Assembly: GCF_900111005.1 (NCBI RefSeq)
Contig: NZ_FOFV01000022.1
Coordinates: 1 to 64,000 of the forward strand
From: Lentzea albida
Lineage (GTDB): Bacteria > Actinomycetota > Actinomycetes > Mycobacteriales > Pseudonocardiaceae
Direction: 5' to 3'
Length of the DNA stretch: 64,000 nucleotides
Of the stretch, positions 42,637 to 51,166 are shown piece after piece. The notes beneath the pieces were generated by a model. The model did no database searches. It was not told the origin of the DNA and worked only from the letters and a program-made list of their open reading frames with translations. Position 1 is the stretch's first letter. Every line of letters begins with the position of its first letter. A program made the translations under genes and the position numbers.

Positions 42637-45600
42637 ATGAGCAACAGGTGGAGGCGGTCCGCCGCGGTCGTCGTGGTCGCGGCGGCGGGTCTCGTCGGGC
42701 CGGTGGCGCACGCGAACGCCGGGCCGGTCGCCTCGCCGACCGGCCAGGGGCGCACGATCACGCTGGTCACCGGCGACCAGGTGGTGCTCACCGCGACCGG
42801 GCACGCCGTCGTGCGCGCGGCCGAGGGCAGGGAGCACGTCGGCTTCCTGACCCGCACCGACGTCAACGGCGACGTCAGCGTCACGCCGTTCGACGCGCTC
42901 GGCCCGCTTCGGGACGGACGGCTCGACCCCCGGCTGTTCAACGTCACCCGGCTCCTCGACAGCGGCTACGGCGACGCCGAACGCGGCGACATCCCGTTGA
43001 TCGTCACCCGGCCAGGCAACCTCAACGCGCGCACGGTCCGCGCGTTGCCGAGCATCGGTGGCGCGGCCGTGCTCGCGGTCAAGGACACGGCGTTCTGGAA
43101 CACCCGCGACGCCACCAGGATCTGGCTCGACGGCCCCGTGCACGCCCTGCTCGACAGGAGCGTGCCGCAGATCGGCGCTCCGGCCGCCTGGCAGGCTGGC
43201 CACACCGGCAAGGGCACCACGGTCGCGGTGCTCGACACCGGGATCCAGGCCACCCACCCCGACCTCGCCGACGCCGTGACCGAGGCGAAGGACTTCACCG
43301 GCAGCGCGAGCGGGACCGCGGACAAGCACGGCCACGGCACGCACGTCGCGTCGATCGTCACGGGCGGCCACCCGAAGTACCAGGGCGTCGCGCCCGACAC
43401 GAGGCTGCTCGTCGGCAAGGTCCTCAACGACGCGGGCAGCGGCACGGAGTCCGGGATCATCGCCGGGATGGAGTGGGCCGCGGCCGGCGGTGCCCAAGTG
43501 ATCAACATGAGCCTGGGCGGCGACGCCCCCAGCGACGGCACCGATCCGCTGTCGCAGGCGGTGAACGAGCTCACCGCGCGGACGGGCGCCCTGTTCGTGA
43601 TCGCCTCGGGCAACAGCGGACGCACGCCGGGCTCGCCGGCGGCCGCGGACGCCGCGCTCACCGTCGGCGCCGTCGACCACACCGACGCGCTCGCCGGCTT
43701 CTCGAGCCGCGGCCCACGACTGCGCGACAACGCCATCAAGCCGGACATCACCGCACCGGGCGTGGACATCGTCGCCGCGCTGGCGCGGGACAGCCTCATC
43801 AGCCGGCTGGAACCGCCGGTGGGGGAGGACCACGTCGCGCTGTCCGGCACGTCCATGGCGACCCCGCACGTGGCCGGCGCCGCCGCGATCCTGGCCGGCC
43901 GGCACCCGGAGTGGAAGGCACCGCAGCTCAAGGCGGCCCTGATGGGCACCGCGAAGCCGAACCCCGCGCTGACCGCGTTCGAACAGGGCGCCGGGCGGGT
44001 CGACGTCGCCAAGGCGGTGACGACGTCCGTGCACGCGTCCGTGGCGAGCATCAACAACGGTGTCGTGCAGTGGCCGCACACCGACGACGTCCCGGTCACC
44101 ACAGCGGTGACCTACCACAACTCCGGCACGTCACCCGTGACCCTGGCCCTCGCGACGGAGGTCGAAGACCCCAACGGCAAGGCCGCTCCGGCGGGGATGT
44201 TCACCGTCGCCCCCGCGACCCTGACGATCGCTCCCGGCGCGTCCGCCCAGGCGACCGTCACCACCGACACGAAGGCCGGCGGCGCCGACGGGATCTACAG
44301 CGGTGTGGTCACGGCCGGGGACCTGCGCACGCCCATCACCGTGACCCGGGAAGTGGAGAGCTACGACCTCAAGGTGAACGTCCTCGGCACGGACGGCAAG
44401 CCCACCCCCGACTACGCGTTCCGGCTCGTCGACCTGAGCAAGCCGGAGTCCCGCGTGCCGTACGAATCCTCGGGTTCGCTGACGGTCCGCGCACCCAAGG
44501 GGCACTACTACTTCGAATCGCAGGTGTCCACATCGGACCGACTTGCGGTGGCCGTCGAGCCCGACGTGGACCTCGGCGCCGCCACCACGATCACCGTCGA
44601 CGCCCGGCAGGGCAGGCCCGCGGGCCTCGTCCTCGACCGGCGCGGCGCCAAGGCGGGCCAGAAGTTCGTGGAGTTCTCCCGCTCGACCTCCTACGGAGGC
44701 AAGGACCACCTGCGCACGACGATCAGCCCTCCCGAGTACGGCGACGTCCTCGTCAGCCCGTCGAAGACCTCGGCACCCGGTCGGTTCCGCTACTCGGTCG
44801 GCGGCAGGTTCGCCGAGAAGGACGCCACCGGGAGCTTCGACGCCAGCCCGTACCTGTACAACGTGCGGGGTGACGTCGACGGCCGCATGCCGGTGGATCC
44901 CGTGCTCCGGTTGCGGGACAAGGACCTGGTGAAGGTCCGCACCACGCACGGCGCCACGACGTCCGGGACCACGGGCACCCGGGAAGGCATGATCACCAAG
45001 CCGTTGCCGTACGTCCTGGAGGAGCTCTACTCGCCGGAAACGCCGTGGTTCAACGACTTCTCGGAGATGACGGCGGCGGGGGAGTACCGGTCGCGCCTGT
45101 TCTCCAGCGCGCCGACGAGCTTCCCGCGGGGCAGGACCGCCACCGACTCGTTCAACCTGGCGGTGTTCGGCCCCGACCTGCCCTCGAACCCGGGCAGGCC
45201 GACCCGGTACGCCAGCCGGTCGACCGACACGATGGTCTTCCAGATCCCGCTCTTCGCCGACTCCGGCCGCGACCGCGAGGGGTTCTCCGCGCACACCGGC
45301 AGCTCCACGCTCTACCGGGACGGCGTCGAGATCGGCAGGATCCCGAGCACCAGCGGTCTGTTCGCGGCTGGCTCCGGCCCGGCCACCTACCGGTTGCACA
45401 CCGAGGCGACCAGGGACCGCACGCTGACCAGCGAGGTCGTCGCCGACTGGACCTTCACCTCCGACACGGTCGCCGAGGGCCCGGCCCGGCCGCTGCCGCT
45501 GATGGCCGTGAAGTTCACACCCGCCGTGGACGGCCACAACCGCGCGAGCAGGCTCTCGGCGGTCGTGCCCCTGTCGGTCAGCCACAACACCGGCATCGCC

Positions 45601-45801
45601 GCCCGCCCCACGGGCGTGCAGGTGTCGTACGACCGGGGAGCGACGTGGCGAGCCGCCCCGCTGGTGGGCGGCAACGGCAGGTGGGCCGCCGTCCTGAGCC
45701 ATCCCCGGGGCGCCGTCTCGGTGTCGCTCAAGGCGTCGGCCAGGGACACCGCCGGCAACTCCGTCACCCAGACTGTCATCGACGCGTTCCTGCTGAAGTG
45801 A
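42637..45801 (+). CDS. Secreted subtilisin-like serine protease (S8)
   Basis: 1054 residues. Signal peptide (RRSAAVVVVAAAGLVGPVAHANA), propeptide-like region to about 180, subtilase domain with catalytic Asp200 (VAVLDTGIQ), His233 (HGHGTHVAS) and Ser406 (LSGTSMATPH), then about 580 residues of beta-rich modules with no transmembrane or sorting signal. This architecture is common in actinomycete extracellular proteases of about 1,100 residues. AGAGG precedes the ATG. Released protease for protein degradation; specificity unknown. Confidence 0.93.
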   Translation: MSNRWRRSAAVVVVAAAGLVGPVAHANAGPVASPTGQGRTITLVTGDQVVLTATGHAVVRAAEGREHVGFLTRTDVNGDVSVTPFDALGPLRDGRLDPRLFNVTRLLDSGYGDAERGDIPLIVTRPGNLNARTVRALPSIGGAAVLAVKDTAFWNTRDATRIWLDGPVHALLDRSVPQIGAPAAWQAGHTGKGTTVAVLDTGIQATHPDLADAVTEAKDFTGSASGTADKHGHGTHVASIVTGGHPKYQGVAPDTRLLVGKVLNDAGSGTESGIIAGMEWAAAGGAQVINMSLGGDAPSDGTDPLSQAVNELTARTGALFVIASGNSGRTPGSPAAADAALTVGAVDHTDALAGFSSRGPRLRDNAIKPDITAPGVDIVAALARDSLISRLEPPVGEDHVALSGTSMATPHVAGAAAILAGRHPEWKAPQLKAALMGTAKPNPALTAFEQGAGRVDVAKAVTTSVHASVASINNGVVQWPHTDDVPVTTAVTYHNSGTSPVTLALATEVEDPNGKAAPAGMFTVAPATLTIAPGASAQATVTTDTKAGGADGIYSGVVTAGDLRTPITVTREVESYDLKVNVLGTDGKPTPDYAFRLVDLSKPESRVPYESSGSLTVRAPKGHYYFESQVSTSDRLAVAVEPDVDLGAATTITVDARQGRPAGLVLDRRGAKAGQKFVEFSRSTSYGGKDHLRTTISPPEYGDVLVSPSKTSAPGRFRYSVGGRFAEKDATGSFDASPYLYNVRGDVDGRMPVDPVLRLRDKDLVKVRTTHGATTSGTTGTREGMITKPLPYVLEELYSPETPWFNDFSEMTAAGEYRSRLFSSAPTSFPRGRTATDSFNLAVFGPDLPSNPGRPTRYASRSTDTMVFQIPLFADSGRDREGFSAHTGSSTLYRDGVEIGRIPSTSGLFAAGSGPATYRLHTEATRDRTLTSEVVADWTFTSDTVAEGPARPLPLMAVKFTPAVDGHNRASRLSAVVPLSVSHNTGIAARPTGVQVSYDRGATWRAAPLVGGNGRWAAVLSHPRGAVSVSLKASARDTAGNSVTQTVIDAFLLK

Positions 45802-45819
45802 CGGTTTCCGGGGGATTCA

Positions 45820-46776
45820 ATGCACAACGAGCACCGGCTCGAGCTGGACGACGACACGATGCGCCGCGTGCTGAGCGAGGCGGGCGTCGACCCCGTCACC
45901 GCGACCGGCTGGGTGGAGCTGACCGAGGGCACCTACAACACCGCCTACCGGATCAGGCGGGCCGGCGGTCCGGGCCTGGTGCTGAAGGTGGCACCGCACC
46001 CGGACGCACCGGGCCTCACCCACGAGCGCGGCCTCATGCGGACCGAGACCGCCTTCTACCGGGCGGCAGGAGGGCGCGCGCCGGTACCCGAGGTGGTGCA
46101 CGCCGACTTCGGCCGCACCACCGTCCCGGCCGACCTCCTGCTGATGACGGAGATCCAGGGCGACACCCTCGCGGCACGCGCTGCCACGACCACACCGGCG
46201 GAGGCGGCCGCGCTGCGGACCGGCCTCGGCCGGGTCGTCGCCGGTCTGCACGAGGTCACCGGCACCGGCTACGGCTACCCGCAACTCGGGCTGGCCCGCA
46301 CCTGGCGCGAGGCGTTCCTGTCCATGGTGGACGGTGTGCTGGCGGACGCCGCGAGGTTCGCCGTGGCGCTGCCGGTCGACGACGTCGCGGGCCGCATGCG
46401 CTCGCACGCCGCACTGCTGGACGAGGTGTCCCGTCCCGTTCTCGTGCACTTCGACCTGTGGGACGGCAACGTCCTCGTCCACGACGGCCGGGTGACGGGC
46501 CTGATCGACGGGGAGCGCGCGTTCTGGGGCGACCCGCTCGCCGAGTTCGTGTCGCTCGCGCTGTTCGACGACATCGAACGCGACCGGGCCTTTCTGTCCG
46601 GTTACGGCGCCGGGCCGTTCACGCGGAGCGCGCGGCTGCGGCTGGCGATGTACCGCAGCTACCTCTACCTGGTCATGCTCGTCGAGGGCACGCCGCGCGG
46701 GTACTCCGGTCCCGGGCACCAGCAGCAGGTCGAGCTCGTGCGCAAGCACCTGTGCGCCGAACTGGGGGCGTTGTGA
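45820..46776 (+). CDS. Aminoglycoside-phosphotransferase-family kinase
   Basis: 318 residues. APH-type kinase: TEGTYNTAYRIRR (nucleotide loop), GLVLKVAPH (Lys), catalytic loop HFDLWDGNVLV and metal-binding GLIDGERAFWGDP. The family phosphorylates antibiotics, sugars, choline or similar metabolites; nothing specific to resistance is seen. It lies 18 bp after the protease gene and ends in a hairpin. Confidence 0.87.
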   Translation: MHNEHRLELDDDTMRRVLSEAGVDPVTATGWVELTEGTYNTAYRIRRAGGPGLVLKVAPHPDAPGLTHERGLMRTETAFYRAAGGRAPVPEVVHADFGRTTVPADLLLMTEIQGDTLAARAATTTPAEAAALRTGLGRVVAGLHEVTGTGYGYPQLGLARTWREAFLSMVDGVLADAARFAVALPVDDVAGRMRSHAALLDEVSRPVLVHFDLWDGNVLVHDGRVTGLIDGERAFWGDPLAEFVSLALFDDIERDRAFLSGYGAGPFTRSARLRLAMYRSYLYLVMLVEGTPRGYSGPGHQQQVELVRKHLCAELGAL

Positions 46777-46808
46777 CGCACGTGTTCACTTCGCCGTGAA
46801 CACGTGCG
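46777..46808. terminator. Bidirectional hairpin terminator
   Basis: Perfect 13-bp arms cgcacgtgttcac / gtgaacacgtgcg around loop ttcgcc, starting at the stop of the kinase gene. On the other strand it overlaps the last codons of the 23-residue stub at 46786-46857. Confidence 0.85.
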
Positions 46809-46857
46809 ATCCGAGCGCTGTGCCCTCCGGACGAGCCGGTCGTGGCGTGTCGCTCAT
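46786..46857 (-). pseudogene. 23-codon stub, probable remnant of an ABC permease gene
   Basis: ATG 46857 overlaps the stop of the sugar-binding protein (ATGA), the usual junction to a permease gene, but the frame ends after MSDTPRPARPEGTALGSHV and four more residues. The sequence looks like the charged cytoplasmic N terminus of a carbohydrate ABC permease before its first membrane helix. The stop lies within the terminator hairpin. It is inferred to be what remains after loss of the transporter genes. Confidence 0.6.
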
Positions 46858-48140
46858 CCGGCGATCTTCTTCGCCTCCTTCACCGCCGTGCCCCAGGCGT
46901 CGTTCGCGTTCTTGCCCTGTTCGACGGACCGCAGCGCCGGGCCGAACGCGTCCTCCTGGATCTGCCCGTCGGCGGGCCCCTTGTGCTGCGCGGCCTTGAC
47001 CTTCTGCACCTGCGCGGCGAACAGGGCGCCCGCCTTGACGTTGTCGAAGTAGGTGTTGACCTGCTCCAGCAGGGCCCGGTTCTCCAGCGCGTCGATCTGG
47101 CTGGGGAAGGTTCCTCTCGCCTGGAAGGCCTTGATCTGCTGTTCGGGCGCGGTCAGCCAGGCGGCGAGCTCGGCGGCCTTGCCGGCGTTGCGGCTCTGCT
47201 TCGGCACGGTCAGGTACGAGCCGCCCCAGTTGCCGCCGCCGTCGGGGAACGCGTCGGTGACGGCCCACTTGCCGGCGTTCTCCGGCCCCGCCTGGGTCTC
47301 GATGACGCCGAGCATCCACGACGGGCACGTCGTGGTGGCGAACCTGCCGAGCTTGAAGCCGGTGTTCCACTCGTTGCTGAAGGCCGTGAGCTTCGCCGAC
47401 TGCCCTCTCGCCACGGCGTTGGTGACGGCGTTCCAGTCGTTGCGGATGTCCGGGTTGGACTCGACGACGAGCGTGTCGGAGGTGTCGAAGTAGCCGACGT
47501 CGTGCTGGTTGTGCATGGCGTTGAAGATCTGCGCCGCGCTGTCGAACCAGGCGACACCGGAGACGGCGGCGACGAACCTGTCACCCGCGGCGAAGTAGCT
47601 GTCCCAGGTGGCGAAGAGCTGCCGGACGTCGTCGGGTTCGGACGGCAGACCGGCTTCGGCGAAGAGGTCCTTGCGGTAGCACAGGGCGAGCGGGCCGATG
47701 TCCGTGCCGTAGCCGATCAGCCGGCCGTTCCTGGTGGTCGCGGCCTCGACCTTCCACCGGAGCCAGCGGTCCGGCGTCACGGCCTTCGGACCGATCTCCA
47801 GCAGGTCGTGGAACTGGTCGGACCTGGCCATGACCTGGCTCAGGTAACCCTCTTCGACGGCCTCGACGTCGGCGAGACCCGACCCCGCGCCCAGCTTCGT
47901 GAAGAGGTTCTGGTGGTGCGGGGCGCCCTGGCCCGTCTTGCGGGGCGTGATCTTGACGTCCGGGTGGGCGGCCTCGTACTCCCGGAACAACTCCTCGTAG
48001 CCGAACTCGTTGAACGTGGCGACGGTCAGCTCGGTTCTGCCGTCGGCGGTCCGGTTCGCCGCTCCTCCCGCGCCGCAGGCGGCGACGACGGTGGAGACGA
48101 CGACACAGACCACCACTCTGACCCAGTGGCGGGGACGCAC
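46854..48140 (-). CDS. Sugar ABC transporter substrate-binding lipoprotein
   Basis: 428 residues. A lipoprotein signal (VVVCVVVSTVVAACG, lipobox VAAC) and the solute-binding fold follow: TVATFNEFGYEELFREYEAAHPDVKI, LADVEAVEEGYLS, and WGGSYLTVPKQSRNAGKAAELAAWLT near the C terminus, as in carbohydrate-binding family 1 proteins. No permease or ATPase genes follow. Upstream, a CebR-type box lies 32 bp before the ATG and another 202 bp further, suggesting control by a LacI-family repressor responding to cello-oligosaccharides (inference). Confidence 0.9.
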   Translation of the reverse strand: MRPRHWVRVVVCVVVSTVVAACGAGGAANRTADGRTELTVATFNEFGYEELFREYEAAHPDVKITPRKTGQGAPHHQNLFTKLGAGSGLADVEAVEEGYLSQVMARSDQFHDLLEIGPKAVTPDRWLRWKVEAATTRNGRLIGYGTDIGPLALCYRKDLFAEAGLPSEPDDVRQLFATWDSYFAAGDRFVAAVSGVAWFDSAAQIFNAMHNQHDVGYFDTSDTLVVESNPDIRNDWNAVTNAVARGQSAKLTAFSNEWNTGFKLGRFATTTCPSWMLGVIETQAGPENAGKWAVTDAFPDGGGNWGGSYLTVPKQSRNAGKAAELAAWLTAPEQQIKAFQARGTFPSQIDALENRALLEQVNTYFDNVKAGALFAAQVQKVKAAQHKGPADGQIQEDAFGPALRSVEQGKNANDAWGTAVKEAKKIAG

Positions 48141-48171
48141 GTGAGAACTCCTCTAGCGGCGGCGGTAGAGC

Positions 48172-48185
48172 TGGGAGCGTTCCCA
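48172..48185. promoter_or_regulatory. CebR-type operator box 1
   Basis: tgggagcgttccca, one mismatch from the 14-bp palindrome TGGGAGCGCTCCCA bound by CebR, the LacI-family cellobiose-utilization repressor of streptomycetes. It lies 32 bp upstream of the lipoprotein ATG, where a repressor would block transcription. Confidence 0.75.
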
Positions 48186-48373
48186 GGTTGGGGAGTCTCA
48201 TATCGCCCTGCGCGACGTGTCAAGCTCCGTGTCGTGGCTGACGCACGCGCTCGCCGGTCTGCGGTGAGAGTTGGGCGCCTGAACAGCGGTGATGCTGGAA
48301 TCGCATACCTGGCGAGCCCGATGACCGCCCGGAGCGAATCGGTCCACGGTGCTGCCGGAAAGACCAGCGAGTC

Positions 48374-48387
48374 TGGGAGCGCTCCCG
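48374..48387. promoter_or_regulatory. CebR-type operator box 2
   Basis: tgggagcgctcccg, one mismatch (last base) from the same consensus, 202 bp from box 1; paired sites could allow looping. Confidence 0.65.
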
Positions 48388-48575
48388 GAATGTGGGAATC
48401 AATCGTCGGCGTCTGGAGTGTCACCCGGATGTCGGATCGACGGCGTGAAAGCTCTGTTCGCGGGGTATGTCACCTCCGCGGCGCGAGCGCGAACGCAACC
48501 GAGTTGAGGATCGTGTAAGCGCAGCGTAACGTCCGGATGTACGCGTGGTGACGAAGTGCGTTGGAGGATTCGGTA

Positions 48576-48602
48576 GTGATGCGTCTGCGGGGTGCACGAT
48601 GA
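48576..48602 (+). CDS. Putative 8-residue leader peptide coupled to STAS gene
   Basis: GGAGG (48563-48567) is 8 nt before GTG 48576, which opens VMRLRGAR and a TGA that overlaps ATG 48599 of the STAS gene (ATGA). The good ribosome site thus serves the mini-frame, and the STAS gene would be reached by translational coupling. Inferred from sequence only. Confidence 0.45.
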   Translation: MMRLRGAR

Positions 48603-48973
48603 CGGTCGAGCCAGCCGAAGGCACTGCGGCGGATGTGCAGACCGCCGATCGGGACGGGGTGCTCGTCGCCACGGTCACCGGGGAGCTCGACGCGGCCACC
48701 GTCGACGCCGCGGGTACCGCCCTGACCGAGCTCCTGGACAAGCAGCCGGCCGCCCTCGTGGTCGACCTCGCCGTGTCGTTCCTGAGTTCGGCCGGGTTGT
48801 CGATGCTGCTGAAGCTGCACGGCCGGGCCCAGAACGACGGCATCGGGTTCGCGATCGTGGCGCAGGACAACGCCGCTCAGCACCCGCTCTTCATCAGCGG
48901 GTTGAGCGAGGTCCTCCCGCTCGCCGAGACCGTCGACGCCGCCGTCGAGTCGGTTCGCGGGTCCGGCGACTGA
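48599..48973 (+). CDS. STAS-domain anti-sigma factor antagonist
   Basis: 124 residues. VLVATVTGELDAATVDAAGT, then VVDLAVSFLSSAGLSMLLKLH with the conserved Ser pair for phosphorylation. It is a stand-alone antagonist, about 18 kb from the partner-switch cluster. Start ATG 48599 gives the normal length and is coupled to a mini-ORF; a longer start at 48545 is less likely. Confidence 0.88.
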   Translation: MTVEPAEGTAADVQTADRDGVLVATVTGELDAATVDAAGTALTELLDKQPAALVVDLAVSFLSSAGLSMLLKLHGRAQNDGIGFAIVAQDNAAQHPLFISGLSEVLPLAETVDAAVESVRGSGD

Positions 48974-49089
48974 TCAGCGCCTGACCGGGGCGGCGCGCGG
49001 GTGCTCGGCGCCATGCGAGCGACCTGCTCGCGGAAGCTCTGCGCGGGGTGGAGTCATCGGCGCGGCGTGCCCGGTCGCGTCCTGAGCGC

Positions 49090-49869
49090 TCAGAGCGACT
49101 GACCCGGTGCGTTCACCGCGGTGTCCCACCGGCCGCGCGGGAGCTGACTCGGCAGGCTGCGGCGGAAGTCGGTCCGGACGATCGTGCACAGCGAGCGGAT
49201 CTCGGCCATCCGCTGCGCCGCGCCGACCGGTGGTCCGGCGGCGGTCCAGGGCGTGCGGGCGCGGCCGAGGAGGAGCTCGGCGAACGTGTGGGCGATGCCG
49301 GCGTGGCCGTGGGTGCCGGGGTGCACGCGGTCGATCGACCACATGCGCGGCGCGTGGGTGCGCTCGTCGTGCCAGAGGTCGTGCATGACCGCCTCGTACT
49401 GGGCGGCGATCGTGCGCACCAGGTCGTTGACGTGCTGCAGGCGCGAGCGCGTCGCCTGGTGCCGGGCCGGGGGACCGGGCCAGCGCCGCGTGACGTCGGG
49501 CAGGGTCGCCATGATCACGCGGGCGCCGCTGTCGCGCAGGGCGGCGACGGCGTGGGTGAGCGCCTTGCCGACGGCGGGACCGTCGAAGCCGTCGCGGTCG
49601 AACGCGTCGTTGGCGCCCGCCACGACGCTGACGAGGTCGGGCTTGCTCCGCAGCGCGGGCTCGAGCTGGTGCTCCAGCACGTGCCGGGTGCGCCATCCGC
49701 GGACGGCGAGGTTGTCGTACTCGAGACCCGGCCAGGCGTGGGCGAGCTCGCCGGCCAGCACGTCGGCCCAGCCGCGCAGGCTGCCGTCCCGGCGGGGATC
49801 GCCGACCCCCTCCGTGACGCTGTCGCCCAGCGCCACGAACCGCCGCACCGGCTGAGTACTGTCAACCAT
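49090..49869 (-). CDS. SGNH/GDSL-family hydrolase
   Basis: 259 residues. Block I FVALGDSVTEGVGDP (Ser), block II LAVRGWRT (Gly), block III VSVVAGANDAF (Asn), block V SIDRVHPGTHGH (Asp/His): all four SGNH residues are present. No signal peptide, so probably an intracellular esterase or deacylase. ATG 49869 lies inside a palindrome that may be the operator for the divergent HxlR regulator. Confidence 0.9.
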   Translation of the reverse strand: MVDSTQPVRRFVALGDSVTEGVGDPRRDGSLRGWADVLAGELAHAWPGLEYDNLAVRGWRTRHVLEHQLEPALRSKPDLVSVVAGANDAFDRDGFDGPAVGKALTHAVAALRDSGARVIMATLPDVTRRWPGPPARHQATRSRLQHVNDLVRTIAAQYEAVMHDLWHDERTHAPRMWSIDRVHPGTHGHAGIAHTFAELLLGRARTPWTAAGPPVGAAQRMAEIRSLCTIVRTDFRRSLPSQLPRGRWDTAVNAPGQSL

Positions 49870-49876
49870 ACTCAGC
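49851..49876. promoter_or_regulatory. Palindrome over the SGNH start codon
   Basis: gctgagta (49851-49858) and tactcagc (49869-49876) are perfect 8-bp inverted copies, spacer 10 bp. Candidate operator for the HxlR protein encoded 75 bp away. Confidence 0.6.
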
Positions 49877-49950
49877 ACGGTAGCCCATCGCGGGGACGTC
49901 TCCCGCACGGCCTCCGCCGGGGTGCTGGGAACATGTGACAGAGTGCGCGC

Positions 49951-50484
49951 ATGCAGCACAAAGGCGTGCCGGAGCCGACCGCCAGGCCACCTGCGGACGA
50001 CGCGCACGAGTTGCGGTGGAGGCGCGAGGCCTGGCAGCTGGAACCGGACTCCGCGCAACGCGCGCTGGACGTGCTCGTGCCGCGCAGCGCCGGGCAGATC
50101 GTGCGGGAGGCCTTCTACGGCACGCGGCGCTTCGACGACTTCCTGCGCCACACCGGCATGACGCGCGGCGTGCTGTCGGCGCGCCTGCGGGAGCTGACCG
50201 GTCAGGGCATCCTCGTCAGGGTCGCCTACCACGACACCGGCTCCCGCGGCCGTCACGAGTACCGGCTCACCGACAAGGGACGTGACCTCGCCGCGGCCAT
50301 CATCAGCCTGCTCACCTGGGCCGACCGCTGGCTGCCGAGCCCGGCGGGACCCACCGTGGCGCTGTCGCACCGCGAGTGCGGCGCGCCGATCCGCACCGAG
50401 ATCCGCTGCGGCGAGGGCCACCGCGTCGACAGCATCGGCGACATCCGCGCGGAACCCGGGCCCGGTGCCCGGCCGCAGCCCTAG
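49951..50484 (+). CDS. HxlR-family winged-helix regulator
   Basis: 177 residues. The winged helix covers QIVREAFYGTRRFDDFLRHTG, MTRGVLSARLRELTGQGILV and RHEYRLTDKGRDL, the HxlR signature. A C-terminal 60-residue extension carries cysteines (RECGAPIRTEIRCGEGH) that could bind a metal or sense redox. Divergent from the SGNH hydrolase, which it probably regulates. Stop TAG is directly adjacent to the TAG of the convergent DinB gene. Confidence 0.88.
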   Translation: MQHKGVPEPTARPPADDAHELRWRREAWQLEPDSAQRALDVLVPRSAGQIVREAFYGTRRFDDFLRHTGMTRGVLSARLRELTGQGILVRVAYHDTGSRGRHEYRLTDKGRDLAAAIISLLTWADRWLPSPAGPTVALSHRECGAPIRTEIRCGEGHRVDSIGDIRAEPGPGARPQP

Positions 50485-51003
50485 CTAAAGCTCGCGTTCC
50501 CGCAGCCCCCGGACGAAGGCGGCCTGCCCGACGTGCTGCAGGTCGTCCTCGAGCACGCTGACGAGGCGCACCGCGCGGGTCACCGGCGGGTCCCACGACT
50601 CGTCGATCACCGTCGAGAGGTCGTCGACGTCCAGTTCACGCAGGTAGGCCCGGGTGCGTTCGTGGACGGCCCGGTGGTAGCCGAGCAGCAGGTCAGTCGA
50701 CGCCCGCACGGCCGCGACCTGCTCGTCGCCGTGGCCGTAGCCGGTGTCGCCGCGGGGCAGCGGCAGGTCGAACCGGTCCGCCCAGCCGTCGGCGGTCCAG
50801 GCCTGGTCGGTGCCCGCGAGGTCGGCGACGTGGTCGTCCTGCACGCGGGTGAGGTGCCAGACGAGCCAGGCGATCGAGTTCGCCGAGCCGTCGACCCGGT
50901 GCGCCAGGTCGTCGGGGGACAGGCCGTCCACGACCTCCGCCACCGCCTGCTGGACCCTGTCGAACCCGTCGAGCAACAGGTCCGTTGCACTGATCTTGCT
51001 CAT
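50485..51003 (-). CDS. DinB/YfiT-family protein
   Basis: 172 residues, four-helix bundle pattern with WHLTRVQDDHVADLAG and the later EDDLQHVGQAAFV, whose His residues are the metal ligands of DinB-like proteins. The family includes thiol-dependent transferases using mycothiol or bacillithiol. It is not an SOS gene by context. Start ATG 51003. Confidence 0.85.
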   Translation of the reverse strand: MSKISATDLLLDGFDRVQQAVAEVVDGLSPDDLAHRVDGSANSIAWLVWHLTRVQDDHVADLAGTDQAWTADGWADRFDLPLPRGDTGYGHGDEQVAAVRASTDLLLGYHRAVHERTRAYLRELDVDDLSTVIDESWDPPVTRAVRLVSVLEDDLQHVGQAAFVRGLREREL

Positions 51004-51124
51004 GACTTCCGGCTACCCACAACGGGGCGTTCGTGCACCCACTCGACAGGTGTCGAACCGAAAGCAGCCATAGAGTGACTGCTGTCGCGTTGAAGCACCC
51101 CCTGTTGTCCCTACCATCGGGCTG

Positions 51125-51166
51125 ATGACGAGAGGCGTGGCGATGCGTCGGAACGCGGCACCGTGA
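51125..51166 (+). CDS. Putative leaderless leader peptide before PucR gene
   Basis: TACCAT (51112-51117) is 7 nt before ATG 51125, the leaderless pattern. The frame encodes MTRGVAMRRNAAP and stops with a TGA that overlaps GTG 51163 (GTGA). Translation of the 13 codons would deliver ribosomes to the regulator gene, which has no ribosome site of its own. Inferred from sequence. Confidence 0.5.
   Translation: MTRGVAMRRNAAP

Larger units (their letters stand above)
48141..48575. other. Intergenic region with promoters for divergent genes
   Basis: Between the lipoprotein gene (-) and the STAS leader (+). Minus strand: -35 TTGACA at 48223-48218 and box 1 downstream of it. Plus side: TAACGT near 48527 as a possible -10. 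Two CebR-type boxes are listed separately. No coding sequence was found. Confidence 0.6.

Noticed and set aside
45820..46776. Antibiotic-resistance kinase
   Set aside because: Only general APH-fold motifs are visible; nothing indicates a drug substrate.
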